From: Candidatus Gastranaerophilales bacterium
Lineage (GTDB): Bacteria; Cyanobacteriota; Vampirovibrionia; Gastranaerophilales; Gastranaerophilaceae
Length of the DNA stretch: 64,000 nucleotides
Assembly: GCA_944322725.1 (NCBI GenBank)
Contig: CALUPU010000004.1
Span: 62,001 to 126,000 of the forward strand
Direction of reading: 5' to 3'
The stretch's first letter is position 1. Each line of letters begins with the position of its first letter. Position numbers and translations under genes: made by a program. The notes below the pieces were generated by a model, which had not been told where the DNA came from, made no database searches, and worked only from the letters and a program-made list of their open reading frames with translations. Below, one piece after another: positions 27,241-36,422 of this stretch.

Positions 27241-28515
27241 ATGGCAGAACAAAATAAAAATAACGATTTTTGCAGTTTTTTAAAACGCAGGAATTTTAAA
27301 AGCAGATTAAAAAAATTAACACAAAAGCTGAAAAATAAGAAAATAGTCATATACGGTGCAGGGCAGCTTTTTGAAGAAATAAACAGACACTATGATCTTA
27401 GCGGACTCAATATAATTGCTCTTGCCGATAGAAAATTCAATGATTATGAAGAAGAAAAGTTCCTTAATTATCCGGCTGTTTCGCCTTCAAAAATTATTGA
27501 ACTTGCTCCCGATTATGTTCTTGTTTCTACTTTAAAATATTTTGATGTTGTAAAAACCATGGACAAGGATAAATTTGATGAAAAAAATATCAAAATTATT
27601 CCTTTTCTCGGCATTGATTTTATAAATAAAATCAAAGGTATCTGGCAGATACCGGAGCGTACGACCCAGAACGTACAGTCTTCTCAATTAGGTGATTTAT
27701 ATTTAAAGGATTCTGAAATGACATTGTCTGAATCAGAGTTTTTGAAAAATATTATATTAAATAAAAAGCCGCAAAAAATACTGGAACTCGGTGTTGCTGC
27801 CGGTGCTTCTTCTACATTGATACTTGATACAATTAAGGATTTTGAAAACTCTCAGCTTTACTCTATAGACTTTAATACTGAATATTACAGAAATCCTCAG
27901 AAACTTACGGGCTATACAGTGCCGGAAGAGTTAAAAAGTAAATGGCAGCTTTATACTGGCGGACTTGCTTACAAATTTATGGAGAAAATCGGAGGGGACA
28001 TTGATATGTGTCTTTTAGACACGATGCATTGCAATCCGGGTGAGATTCTGGATTTTCTGATGATATATCCGTTTTTGAAAAAAGATTGTACTGTTGTTAT
28101 CCATGATATTACAAGACATACGCAGTTTCAGAACTGTCCTGACACCTGCTGTACTTTATTCAGCGCTTTGACAGGCAAAAAGTCTGTTCCTTCTTATACC
28201 GAGTACAAATATTTTCCTAATATTGGTGCGGTTGAACTGTCTGATGCAATGAAAGAAAATATTTTTAATGTTTTTATGCTGCTTATGCTGGACTGGGAAT
28301 ACAGAGTCAGTGATAAAGATATAAAAAATTTGTCAAAATATTTCCGGAAATATTACCCTCAAGAACTTGTTGAGTTATATGAAAAAGCTGTAGTATACAG
28401 CAAAGAAGTCTTAAAGAATATGACTGAAAAACCTAACCATACACATATAAAACAGAAATTCAGGCATTTTTTTAAGACGTTTATACCGAACTTTATTGAA
28501 TATTCAAAATATTGA
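27241..28515 (+). CDS. Rossmann module plus class I SAM methyltransferase
   Basis: The N-terminal 120 residues are the cluster-specific Rossmann-like module (NKKIVIYGAGQLFEEI, ALADRKF, PDYVLVSTLKY). From about residue 150 follows a class I SAM-dependent methyltransferase of the Methyltransf_24 type: ILELGVAAGASSTLIL as motif I, LYSIDFNTEYY and IDMCLLDTMHCNPGE, then VVIHDITRH. A hydroxyl or sugar group of the glycan is the likely target. AGGAGG precedes the ATG by eleven bases. Its end lies next to or overlaps the start of the following gene. Confidence 0.8.
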   Translation: MAEQNKNNDFCSFLKRRNFKSRLKKLTQKLKNKKIVIYGAGQLFEEINRHYDLSGLNIIALADRKFNDYEEEKFLNYPAVSPSKIIELAPDYVLVSTLKYFDVVKTMDKDKFDEKNIKIIPFLGIDFINKIKGIWQIPERTTQNVQSSQLGDLYLKDSEMTLSESEFLKNIILNKKPQKILELGVAAGASSTLILDTIKDFENSQLYSIDFNTEYYRNPQKLTGYTVPEELKSKWQLYTGGLAYKFMEKIGGDIDMCLLDTMHCNPGEILDFLMIYPFLKKDCTVVIHDITRHTQFQNCPDTCCTLFSALTGKKSVPSYTEYKYFPNIGAVELSDAMKENIFNVFMLLMLDWEYRVSDKDIKNLSKYFRKYYPQELVELYEKAVVYSKEVLKNMTEKPNHTHIKQKFRHFFKTFIPNFIEYSKY

Positions 28516-28516
28516 T

Positions 28517-28936
28517 ATGCTGGAAAGATTAATTTATACATATTTAAAACTTAGATATAAAAACAAAAGGACTGTAATATACGGTGCAGGAAAGCTGTGT
28601 CATGAATATTTCGAAAAATATGATTTAAATAACTGGAATATTTTGGCTGTTGCGGATAAAAAATATTCTTACGGCTCGGATGAAGAATTTTGTACTATAA
28701 AAACAATCGCACCTGCGCAGATATATAATTATAATCCGGAAGTTATTTTTATAACTTTAAAGTATCCTTGTATTGCGCAGGCGTTTCTCAGGGAGAATTT
28801 TCGAAAAGAAATGAAAAATACAAAGATTATAAGCCTCCATACATGCAGTATATATGAAGTAATAAAAGAGTTTTATCACTTAATATATAAAAATAAGTAT
28901 TATACCGGCTATTGTTCGTTTGATGAGGAAGTGTAG
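28517..28936 (+). CDS. Stand-alone Rossmann-like module
   Basis: This 139-residue protein consists only of the module seen at the start of the previous gene product. KNKRTVIYGAGKLCHEYFEKYDL and LAVADKKY here match KNKKIVIYGAGQL and ALADRKF there so well that a recent duplication is likely. No catalytic domain follows. The ATG at 28517 begins one base after the previous stop; a TTG at 28496 would add seven residues, and neither start has a clear ribosome site. It may serve as a free partner or subunit for the enzymes around it. Confidence 0.7.
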   Translation: MLERLIYTYLKLRYKNKRTVIYGAGKLCHEYFEKYDLNNWNILAVADKKYSYGSDEEFCTIKTIAPAQIYNYNPEVIFITLKYPCIAQAFLRENFRKEMKNTKIISLHTCSIYEVIKEFYHLIYKNKYYTGYCSFDEEV

Positions 28937-31036
28937 ATGGTCTGTCAAATTTGGAATGAGTCTGAGAAAGAAAAATTTATATCTCTTGTTACTCCGGTGA
29001 GCGGTCGTTTTGACCTTTTTGTTGAAACAATAAAAAGTATAAGCTTGCAGACGTCAAAGGATTTTGAATGGATTGTTACTGATGATACAGCAGATATCGA
29101 AGAAAGAAACAGAAACTTTGACGCTGTAAAAAAATTTGCACTGGAAAATCCTCTTATTCAAACCACATATATTTTTACCAAGCCAAGACTGTATCAATCT
29201 AAAAATGTAAATCAGGGATTAAGACATGCAGCGGGGAATTTTGTACACATTCTCCACAGTGATGATTTAATACACCCGGATACGATTGATTATGAGATAC
29301 AATATTTGAAAAAATATCCTGATTGTGCGTGCTTATATTATAAAGAAACTCTTTTCTATGACAAGCCGAATTTGCAGTACAAAGACGGTATATCTTTTGT
29401 TTGTCCAAAACTTTTTCTTGATATTGATTATCTTTTAGGACATCCATTGCCGAGCGCAACGGTTTTTAGCAGAGAATTGCTGTTCAATACATCTTTGATG
29501 GATTCAAGATTTAAGTTTATATGCGATTTTGATTTATTTTTTTCTTTTACGAAAGAAGCAATTAAAGCTAAAAAATTCTTTATATATTCAAATGCTTCTT
29601 TTATAGGCTGGCGCAGGCATGATGCAAGTGTATCCACATCTGACATGCAATTTCACAGAGAACATTTAAAACTTATGAAGAAAATTTTTTTCTTAGAGTT
29701 TAACCAAAAGACTCCTCTTATAGAGAAACCGGATCTTATAAATTATGTTATAAGGGCTTATCACAGTAGAATTTTAAGGATTTTTGAGTTTTTTATTGAT
29801 GGAAATAAACATCTTTATTTAAAGGACTTGCCAGAGTTAATAAAAATACATTCAAAAGAACATAATTTTTATAATAAGATAAGGAGTTTGAGCAAAAAGT
29901 TCAAATTTCCTCAAAATTTGAAAAATAAAATCTATAACAGAATAAAAAAACAGCATATTTTTTCATACGTAAATCTTAAACCCGAGGATATACCAACTGG
30001 TAAAGTTCTTAATATTACCAATTACAAAGAATCTTCTTTTGATTACAACCTGAATTGCACATTTGACAATGAATTTAATCTGCATGACAAAAAAGAAATA
30101 ATAAAACAATTTAATACTGTAGTCTTGTCAAACTTTTATTTTAACAGATATGCAAGAAGGACATTGAATGAAGTAATCAAGTATATAAACAAAAATCAAG
30201 ATTTTGTAATTACAATTTACGATAATATGTTTTTTAATGCACAGAGTGCAATTGAATTTATACAAAAAAAATACAAAAATAAATTCGAACTTATCTGTAA
30301 TAAATCATACTCTAATGACAGGCATGTTATTGTTTATAAATGTGTTCAAAGCTGTGAACAAACCTGCAAAGGTCTTACAATTGCATTATTGCTCAATGAG
30401 CATGACAAACAGTATGTTGAAAAATTTGAAGAAAAAATAAAAAAACAGGGCTTTTCGAATTATGAGATTTTGATTTTTGAGCAAAATTCAAAATGGCGAA
30501 ATAATGCGGTATTTTCTGACAGAATAAGAATTTTGAACAAAAATGAAACAGGCTGTGATATAAGAGAATATACTTGGAAAAATGCAGCTTTTGAAGATAT
30601 TCTGTTTATTCAAGAAGGTATTATGCCTTCCGACTTTTTAAATCGCGATATGAAAGCAAGAGGGATGCTATATGATGTTATGCTGCCTCATATAATCAAT
30701 CAGGATAGTGAAAGAGTTAACGATTATTACTATATGAAAGGTAGTCTAAAGCATCCTTTGAGTTATACGGATTACAGCGACTTTTCAATAATTGAACCCA
30801 ATGCTTATTTTATAAAAAAACATATATTAAAAGATTTATTTTTTAATAATAGTGATGAAGAGAATATAAAATTTTCAATGGATATACATAAAAGAGGTGA
30901 TATTGTTGAAATAATAGATACGGATTTTGTTGATACAACAAACAAATTGGAGGAATTGCCTTTTATTCCTTACAAAAATCCGTTGTACGAACAACTTTAT
31001 GATAAAATAGCAATAGATGGAAAAATTTATACTTAG
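28937..31036 (+). CDS. Large glycosyltransferase with second GT-A-like half
   Basis: Residues 14-230 form a family 2 GT domain: FISLVTPVSGRFDLFVETI, WIVTDDTADIEER, and HILHSDDLIHPDTIDYE as the metal site. The middle is lysine-rich and helical. The last 240 residues look like a second, divergent GT-A fold: LTIALLLNEHDKQYVEKF, FSNYEILIFEQNS, RIRILNKNETG, but with no clear DxD. The start directly follows the previous stop, with GAGGAAG inside the previous gene, so translation is probably coupled. Acceptor and sugar are unknown. Confidence 0.78.
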   Translation: MVCQIWNESEKEKFISLVTPVSGRFDLFVETIKSISLQTSKDFEWIVTDDTADIEERNRNFDAVKKFALENPLIQTTYIFTKPRLYQSKNVNQGLRHAAGNFVHILHSDDLIHPDTIDYEIQYLKKYPDCACLYYKETLFYDKPNLQYKDGISFVCPKLFLDIDYLLGHPLPSATVFSRELLFNTSLMDSRFKFICDFDLFFSFTKEAIKAKKFFIYSNASFIGWRRHDASVSTSDMQFHREHLKLMKKIFFLEFNQKTPLIEKPDLINYVIRAYHSRILRIFEFFIDGNKHLYLKDLPELIKIHSKEHNFYNKIRSLSKKFKFPQNLKNKIYNRIKKQHIFSYVNLKPEDIPTGKVLNITNYKESSFDYNLNCTFDNEFNLHDKKEIIKQFNTVVLSNFYFNRYARRTLNEVIKYINKNQDFVITIYDNMFFNAQSAIEFIQKKYKNKFELICNKSYSNDRHVIVYKCVQSCEQTCKGLTIALLLNEHDKQYVEKFEEKIKKQGFSNYEILIFEQNSKWRNNAVFSDRIRILNKNETGCDIREYTWKNAAFEDILFIQEGIMPSDFLNRDMKARGMLYDVMLPHIINQDSERVNDYYYMKGSLKHPLSYTDYSDFSIIEPNAYFIKKHILKDLFFNNSDEENIKFSMDIHKRGDIVEIIDTDFVDTTNKLEELPFIPYKNPLYEQLYDKIAIDGKIYT

Positions 31037-31051
31037 TATTGAGGGAGAGTT

Positions 31052-32647
31052 ATGAAAGATAATTACAGAATAATAAAAAAAGACGGATATGTACTTACCG
31101 ATTACAGAGCACTGTGCAGAAGGGCTACGCTGTGGATTGGTCAGACATGTAATCAAAGATGCAAATTCTGTTATTATGCCAAAATTCTCGATGACAAACA
31201 GCATCCCGAGCATGGTTTTATGTCTCTGGATAAAATTAAAAAGATGTGTAAAACACTTGTTGATAAATACAACAACAATGCTGTTGATATAGAAGGCGGA
31301 GAACCGACAATTTATAAAGACGCTGTAGAAATGGTTCGGTATTGCAGAGAAATTGGTCTTAAACCTACTTTGATTACAAATGCACTGGTTTTAGACAATA
31401 AAGAAAAACTTAAAAAATTTCAAGACGCAGGTATATATGACTTTTTAATAAGTGTACATGCGCTTGGCGAAACATATGATGAACTTGTCAGAGTGCCGGG
31501 TGCAAGCAAACGCCAGATGAAAGCCATTGATAATATGATAGAACTCGGTATTCCTTTCAGATTCAATACTGTTTTGTCTGCAGATGTGCTTGATCAGCTT
31601 ATGGATGTAGCAAAACTTGCTGTAGAAAAAGGAGCTAGAACAGTAAACTTTATTACTTACAATCCATTTCAGGATCAAAGGGAAGAAAGAACTACAGAAA
31701 TTCCTTCTTACAAAGATATTATGAAAAATCTTACACCGGCTATTGACTATCTTGAATCAAATGAAATCGAAGTTAACCTCAGGTATCTGCCGTTTTGCGT
31801 TGTGGAAGAAAGACATAGAAAGAATATTCAGGACTTCCAGCAGAGAAATTATGACCTGCATGAATGGGAATGTGCCGGTGAATGCTGGACTGCTGCACCT
31901 ATGCAGAGACAGGTCGGTGATGAATTGTCCTGCCCTCCGGATTTCTTTACTGTAATGAATAACTGGAGACAAAAATACAAAAATGACAGTTTCAGTTTTA
32001 TTCTTAATAAATTAAAAGATTTAACAAAAGACAAAAAATTGACTCTAGCTCTGTTCGGACATCACACAACCAATAAAAAGCTTGCTGATTTGATTAAAGA
32101 AAATAACCTGAACTGTGAAATATCCGCATTTGTTTCTTCTAAACAGTATGTTACGTCAGATACAATAGAAGGTTACAAGTTCAGAGATGAAGAATGGCTA
32201 AAAGAAAATCAGCCTGACTACATCCTTGTAACATCATATACCTACAAAGATGACATAATGGAGTTATTAAAAGACTCAGGTCTTGGTGATAAGGCATTAT
32301 TTATTTATGATTGTTCAATTGATGAAGCATCTGACAAATATATAAGAGACTTTGATTACATTGAAGAATTTAAAGAAATAGAAGGCTTTACGGATCTTGA
32401 GTATGCGTATAAAGAACACAGACTACTCGGTTCTAAAGAAAATCCTTACTATAAAGGTGAAGAATGCAGACAATGTTCGTTATACGGTATCTGTGACGGT
32501 TTCCATTCCGATTATGTAGAATTAAAGGGAAAAGCTGAAATTAAACCAATACAACTTGGTAAAGTTATTGTTGATCCCAGGTATTATATGGTTGACCAGC
32601 TTAAAGTAGTTGAAGATGAAGAAGCTGATTGGGCATTGCCTGAGTAA
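31052..32647 (+). CDS. Radical SAM enzyme with inserted Rossmann-like module and C-terminal Cys cluster
   Basis: The N-terminal domain carries the [4Fe-4S] motif CNQRCKFC (CxxxCxxC, about residue 33-40), then IEGGEPTIYKD, the GGE-type SAM contact, so it should generate a 5'-deoxyadenosyl radical. Further Cys residues (CAGECW, SCPPDFF) follow. Residues of about 325-425 form the cluster Rossmann-like module (LTLALFGHHTTNKK, PDYILVTSYTY). CRQCSLYGIC near the end resembles a SPASM-type auxiliary cluster site. The substrate is unknown; the context suggests a sugar or a lipid-linked glycan. GGGAGAG precedes the ATG. Confidence 0.85.
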   Translation: MKDNYRIIKKDGYVLTDYRALCRRATLWIGQTCNQRCKFCYYAKILDDKQHPEHGFMSLDKIKKMCKTLVDKYNNNAVDIEGGEPTIYKDAVEMVRYCREIGLKPTLITNALVLDNKEKLKKFQDAGIYDFLISVHALGETYDELVRVPGASKRQMKAIDNMIELGIPFRFNTVLSADVLDQLMDVAKLAVEKGARTVNFITYNPFQDQREERTTEIPSYKDIMKNLTPAIDYLESNEIEVNLRYLPFCVVEERHRKNIQDFQQRNYDLHEWECAGECWTAAPMQRQVGDELSCPPDFFTVMNNWRQKYKNDSFSFILNKLKDLTKDKKLTLALFGHHTTNKKLADLIKENNLNCEISAFVSSKQYVTSDTIEGYKFRDEEWLKENQPDYILVTSYTYKDDIMELLKDSGLGDKALFIYDCSIDEASDKYIRDFDYIEEFKEIEGFTDLEYAYKEHRLLGSKENPYYKGEECRQCSLYGICDGFHSDYVELKGKAEIKPIQLGKVIVDPRYYMVDQLKVVEDEEADWALPE

Positions 32648-32673
32648 AAAAACTATAGGGGAGAATAAATAAT

Positions 32674-33873
32674 ATGAACAAAGGGTTAGATACTTTTTTA
32701 AGAAAAATACCGTTAAACTCTCGTGTTGCAATATACGGGACAAATCATGTAGCGAAATTTATTAAAAATTCTATACTGGAAAATAGAAAAGATATAACCA
32801 TTAACGGTTTTATAAATACAAATGATAAATATTTTCCGATTAATGGTGGATTTGTTTATATACATCAAAATCATCCTGAGTTTGATGGTTACAAGATGCA
32901 TACAATTGAAGATTTGCCTGATTTAAGTAAAAATACGGATGTTGTTATAATTGCATCATTTTCACATGCGGAAATTATGGAGTTTATTGTTTCTGTATTT
33001 AATTTTCCAAAATGTATAGCGATTTCAAAAGAAGAATTTGATTATAGTATAAGTATGGTTTCAAATGATACTATACTTCCTATGTCTTCTTATACTGATA
33101 AAGAGAGAAGAGTAATTGATATTTTGGAAACAGATGAAGATAAAGATTTATATAGAAAAATTCTTGCAGCAAGGCGTTCTGATAATTGGATTGCTATTCA
33201 GGATTATATGGCAAAACATAATAAAGAATACTGGCCGATAGGATATTATAAAAATGAATATTTTGAATATATAAATAAAAATGCGATTAAAACTGTGTTT
33301 GATTGCGGTGCGCACGAATGTGCTCAAAGTGTTATTTCTCTTTCTATATTTAAAAATATTGAAAAAGTCTATGCTTTTGAGCCTATTTATGAATACTGTA
33401 AAACAGAGTTAATGGATAGATTTGTTCAGGCTAATAAAGACAGACTTGAGCTTGTTGATTATGCACTGTGGGATGAAAAATCTATTTTAGAAATGCAGGT
33501 TTCGGACAATCTGGGAGGTTCTCGATTGTGTGAAGCAGAGGTGCTTGATGATGACATTGTAATGACAAAACTTGATGTAAAAACTATTTCTATTGATGAA
33601 TTGGCTGCAGAAAAACATATTGATAAAGTCGATTTTATAAAAATGGATATCGAGGGGTCTGAATTGCGTGCATTAAAAGGCGGGCTAAAAACAATTCAAA
33701 AAGACCGACCGCAGATGGCAATATGTATTTATCATATGCCGGGGGATATCGTCGATATTCCTTTATGGCTTTATGAAAATTTAAAAAATTATAAGTTCAG
33801 ACTCGGGCATTACTCTAATATGTATACAGAAACCGTACTATACGCAATTCCTGAAGAATTATACGATAAATAA
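32674..33873 (+). CDS. Rossmann module plus FkbM-family methyltransferase
   Basis: The first 130 residues are the Rossmann-like module (SRVAIYGTNHVAKFI, GFINTNDKYF, VVIIASFSH). The C-terminal half is an FkbM-type SAM methyltransferase: TVFDCGAHECAQSVI as motif I, KVYAFEPIYEYC, and VDFIKMDIEGSELRALKGG, the family hallmark. FkbM proteins O-methylate hydroxyls of sugars or polyketides. AGGGGAGA precedes the ATG. It closes the cluster that begins at 25944. Confidence 0.87.
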   Translation: MNKGLDTFLRKIPLNSRVAIYGTNHVAKFIKNSILENRKDITINGFINTNDKYFPINGGFVYIHQNHPEFDGYKMHTIEDLPDLSKNTDVVIIASFSHAEIMEFIVSVFNFPKCIAISKEEFDYSISMVSNDTILPMSSYTDKERRVIDILETDEDKDLYRKILAARRSDNWIAIQDYMAKHNKEYWPIGYYKNEYFEYINKNAIKTVFDCGAHECAQSVISLSIFKNIEKVYAFEPIYEYCKTELMDRFVQANKDRLELVDYALWDEKSILEMQVSDNLGGSRLCEAEVLDDDIVMTKLDVKTISIDELAAEKHIDKVDFIKMDIEGSELRALKGGLKTIQKDRPQMAICIYHMPGDIVDIPLWLYENLKNYKFRLGHYSNMYTETVLYAIPEELYDK

Positions 33874-33950
33874 AATAACTAAATACATAGATATAAAAAA
33901 TAATTACAATGGTTATTTTATATTGTAAAAAAATATAATATACTATAGCA

Positions 33951-34829
33951 ATGGATGAAAATGCTAAAGATATAGTCGAAGAATATTTCAGGGCAAGAAA
34001 ACATTGCACTACACTTGATTGTGCAAAAGTAATCTTTGAACCATCTGAAAAAAAAGAATGGTTCTTTGATGAAGGCAAGTGGTGCTATTTTGAGTTTTGC
34101 TGTGAAGACAGAGATTACAGACTCATTTGTACACTGGAAAAAGACTTTGATGACAGCTGTGTGTTAAAGGATATGAGTTATGAAATCAAAATGCTTCTCG
34201 GTTTAAACAGGTTGAGGAAAATTTCCTCAATAGAAAAAGATGTGTTCTCCGCTTATATCACGAAGTACGAAAATGAACGCAAAATCAATCCTTCTTTGAC
34301 TATAGAAAAATTCAATTATGACGTAAAACTGAGAGAAGATGAAGAGTTAGAAAAAGGTGACAGGATTGCAAACAGAATTCTTACAGGCTGTCTTGGTGCA
34401 ATAATATTGACAATAATTGTGTTTGGTATTTTTATACTGACAATGTTTTTTTCTCCTGCAGCCTCTGCCAAATCTAAATACTCTGATGAATTTAAGTATA
34501 ATTTCATAATGTGCAGAAACTTTTCCGAATCAAAATATAATACTGCATATAACTCAAATTCCACATATGAAATTAAAGGATTTGCTCCTGACGGCAGCGG
34601 CAAGTGTGTATATGTTGAGACACACTCATGGCTTAGAGGCACAAATGTGACAACCTGCTATTTTGATTCTAAGCAGATGCAGGAATATTACAATGCAATG
34701 CTCAATCCTGATAAGAAAGCTTCTGTTCTTGTCAAAGGCATGCCGGTTGTCGGCCAGAATGAAGAAGTTGTATTTTTAAAGTTTTTTAATAACCCTAAAG
34801 TCTGCATAACAAAAGGTATAAAAAATTAA
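33951..34829 (+). CDS. Orphan single-pass membrane protein
   Basis: The 292-residue protein is not recognised. An acidic N-terminal domain of about 135 residues, rich in Cys, Trp and Phe (WFFDEGKWCYFEFCCEDRDY), precedes one hydrophobic helix at about 143-165 (CLGAIILTIIVFGIFILTMFF). The outer or inner C-terminal domain of about 120 residues ends in VCITKGIKN. No Shine-Dalgarno sequence is seen before the ATG. The next gene encodes an exported SIMPL protein, so an envelope role is possible. Confidence 0.7.
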   Translation: MDENAKDIVEEYFRARKHCTTLDCAKVIFEPSEKKEWFFDEGKWCYFEFCCEDRDYRLICTLEKDFDDSCVLKDMSYEIKMLLGLNRLRKISSIEKDVFSAYITKYENERKINPSLTIEKFNYDVKLREDEELEKGDRIANRILTGCLGAIILTIIVFGIFILTMFFSPAASAKSKYSDEFKYNFIMCRNFSESKYNTAYNSNSTYEIKGFAPDGSGKCVYVETHSWLRGTNVTTCYFDSKQMQEYYNAMLNPDKKASVLVKGMPVVGQNEEVVFLKFFNNPKVCITKGIKN

Positions 34830-34845
34830 AATGAACATTTTAATT
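34824..34845. repeat. Inverted repeat AATTAAAATG/CATTTTAATT
   Basis: Perfect 10-bp arms with a two-base gap overlap the stop codon of the membrane protein gene and lie just before a TATAAT (34857-34862) of the SIMPL gene. It could be an operator or a weak terminator. Confidence 0.45.
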
Positions 34846-34892
34846 TGAGTATCGTTTATAATAGTGGAAGTTATATTTTTAAAGGAGAGATT

Positions 34893-35639
34893 ATGAAAAA
34901 ATTTTTATCAGCAGCTTTAATAGGTGCGGCAGCTATAGGTTTTATGTACTCAGGCGGACTCAGCGCTACTGCTGACGTTATAGAAAGAGGCTTTGTCTCT
35001 GTTTCTACTACGGCAAATACAGAATTACCTCCTGATGTTGTTGAAATAAGCATTGCTGTACAAACTCAGGATGCAAAATCACTGCAAAAAGCAACCGAAG
35101 AAAATAAACAAATTTCCGACAAAGTGTATTCTGCACTTTCAACAATGATAGACAAAAACAACGGTGACTTTATAAAAACTACAAATTATAATGCCGCTCC
35201 TGTTTACAATTACAAAAATAACAAAAAAGACCTTGTTAGATATGAAGTATCTAATAGCATAGTTGTTCACACAAAAGCTATAAAAGATGCAGGAAAGATG
35301 ATTGACAAAGCAATTTCTCTGGGAGCGACAAATATTGATAATCTCAATTTTTCAATATCTTCTTATGACACCCAATGCGACCAGCTTCTTGGTATAGCTG
35401 CTAAAAAGGCATATACAAGAGCAGGTATTCTTGCTTCTTCTGCAAATAACACACTTGCCGGTATCAAATCCATGAACGGAAGCTGCTCTACATCAAGCGC
35501 TATGCCTCACTACAGAATGCTTGCCAAAAATATGACTATGTCTGCTTCTGCTGGTTCTGCCGATGAAAGTTCAAGCCCGATTCAAGGCGGTGTGATAAAA
35601 CTTTATGCTAATTTGAATGCATCTTATTTTGTAAAATAA
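34893..35639 (+). CDS. Exported SIMPL (DUF541) domain protein
   Basis: The start MKKFLSAALIGAAAIGFMYSGG is a signal peptide, so the 248-residue protein goes to the envelope. The remainder matches the SIMPL fold: GFVSVSTTANTELPPDVVEI, an alpha-helical QKATEENKQISDKVYSAL, and ATNIDNLNFSIS. Known members form oligomers in the periplasm (such as BP26) and have no enzyme activity. The ATG at 34893 is chosen since AAAGGAGAG precedes it and it begins the signal peptide; the longer frame from 34845 does neither. Confidence 0.88.
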   Translation: MKKFLSAALIGAAAIGFMYSGGLSATADVIERGFVSVSTTANTELPPDVVEISIAVQTQDAKSLQKATEENKQISDKVYSALSTMIDKNNGDFIKTTNYNAAPVYNYKNNKKDLVRYEVSNSIVVHTKAIKDAGKMIDKAISLGATNIDNLNFSISSYDTQCDQLLGIAAKKAYTRAGILASSANNTLAGIKSMNGSCSTSSAMPHYRMLAKNMTMSASAGSADESSSPIQGGVIKLYANLNASYFVK

Positions 35640-35673
35640 ACACATACATATCCGATAAATCGGCGCATGGATT

Positions 35674-36366
35674 CTATATCTGAGCGTCGATTTCTTTTTT
35701 CCAATTAATATAAAAATAAATTGCAAGTATAAAGTAAACTGTCCACATTATAAATGTTGCATAAGTCTTGGCACCATGCATTACAAGATTCAGCCACATT
35801 ATTGCTGACAGTCCGTTTACTATCATCCAGAGTATCCATTGTTCAATATATCTTTTTACAGTCAAAAGCATTCCAAAAACAGATAATACAGTAGTAATTC
35901 CATCAAATACAGGACTGCTTCCGTTAAAATATTTGATGATTTCTATTGCTGTTATGCAGGCAATTAATGCAGCTGCACACAGTTTTATTCTTTGGGAATG
36001 TGTCATTTGCTTTTTTATTATTTCTTTTGTTTCCTTTTTAAGATGTTTTCTCCATTCAAAAATCCCTGTAATCTGCATCGGAAAATAATAACACATATAT
36101 AAAAGAAGATTTCCCCATAGTCCGTTTTCAAAAGAAAGCCAGCTGTAACAGCATGTTCCCATTAAACCGAAAAAGTAACATGAAATCTTTCCTTTGCCTG
36201 CAATTGTTGAATACAGGATTCCGCAGACAGCCGATATAACAGCTATAATACTGTCTTTAACAATAAAAGCATTAACAAAAATAACGGAAAATACTATACA
36301 AAGACCAATAATTTCCGCTTTTTTCCAGCCTTTTAATTCTGTTTTAACAAAATCTTTGATTCCCAA
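35674..36366 (-). CDS. pnuC: PnuC-type nicotinamide riboside (or related vitamin) transporter
   Basis: This 230-residue membrane protein has about seven hydrophobic segments. The PnuC pattern is visible: SAVCGILYSTIAGKGKISCYFFGL, then YMCYYFPMQITGIFEWRKHL, and later WILWMIVNGLSAIMW. PnuC proteins facilitate uptake of a vitamin that is then trapped by phosphorylation. The substrate may be nicotinamide riboside, which would feed the NAD pool, but relatives carry thiamine or riboflavin. No riboswitch is seen in the short upstream gap. Confidence 0.85.
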   Translation of the reverse strand: MGIKDFVKTELKGWKKAEIIGLCIVFSVIFVNAFIVKDSIIAVISAVCGILYSTIAGKGKISCYFFGLMGTCCYSWLSFENGLWGNLLLYMCYYFPMQITGIFEWRKHLKKETKEIIKKQMTHSQRIKLCAAALIACITAIEIIKYFNGSSPVFDGITTVLSVFGMLLTVKRYIEQWILWMIVNGLSAIMWLNLVMHGAKTYATFIMWTVYFILAIYFYINWKKEIDAQI

Positions 36367-36422
36367 TATTTTTATTTCCTGACAATTTACTTTTTGTTAT
36401 GTATGTTATCTAATAAAAATAG

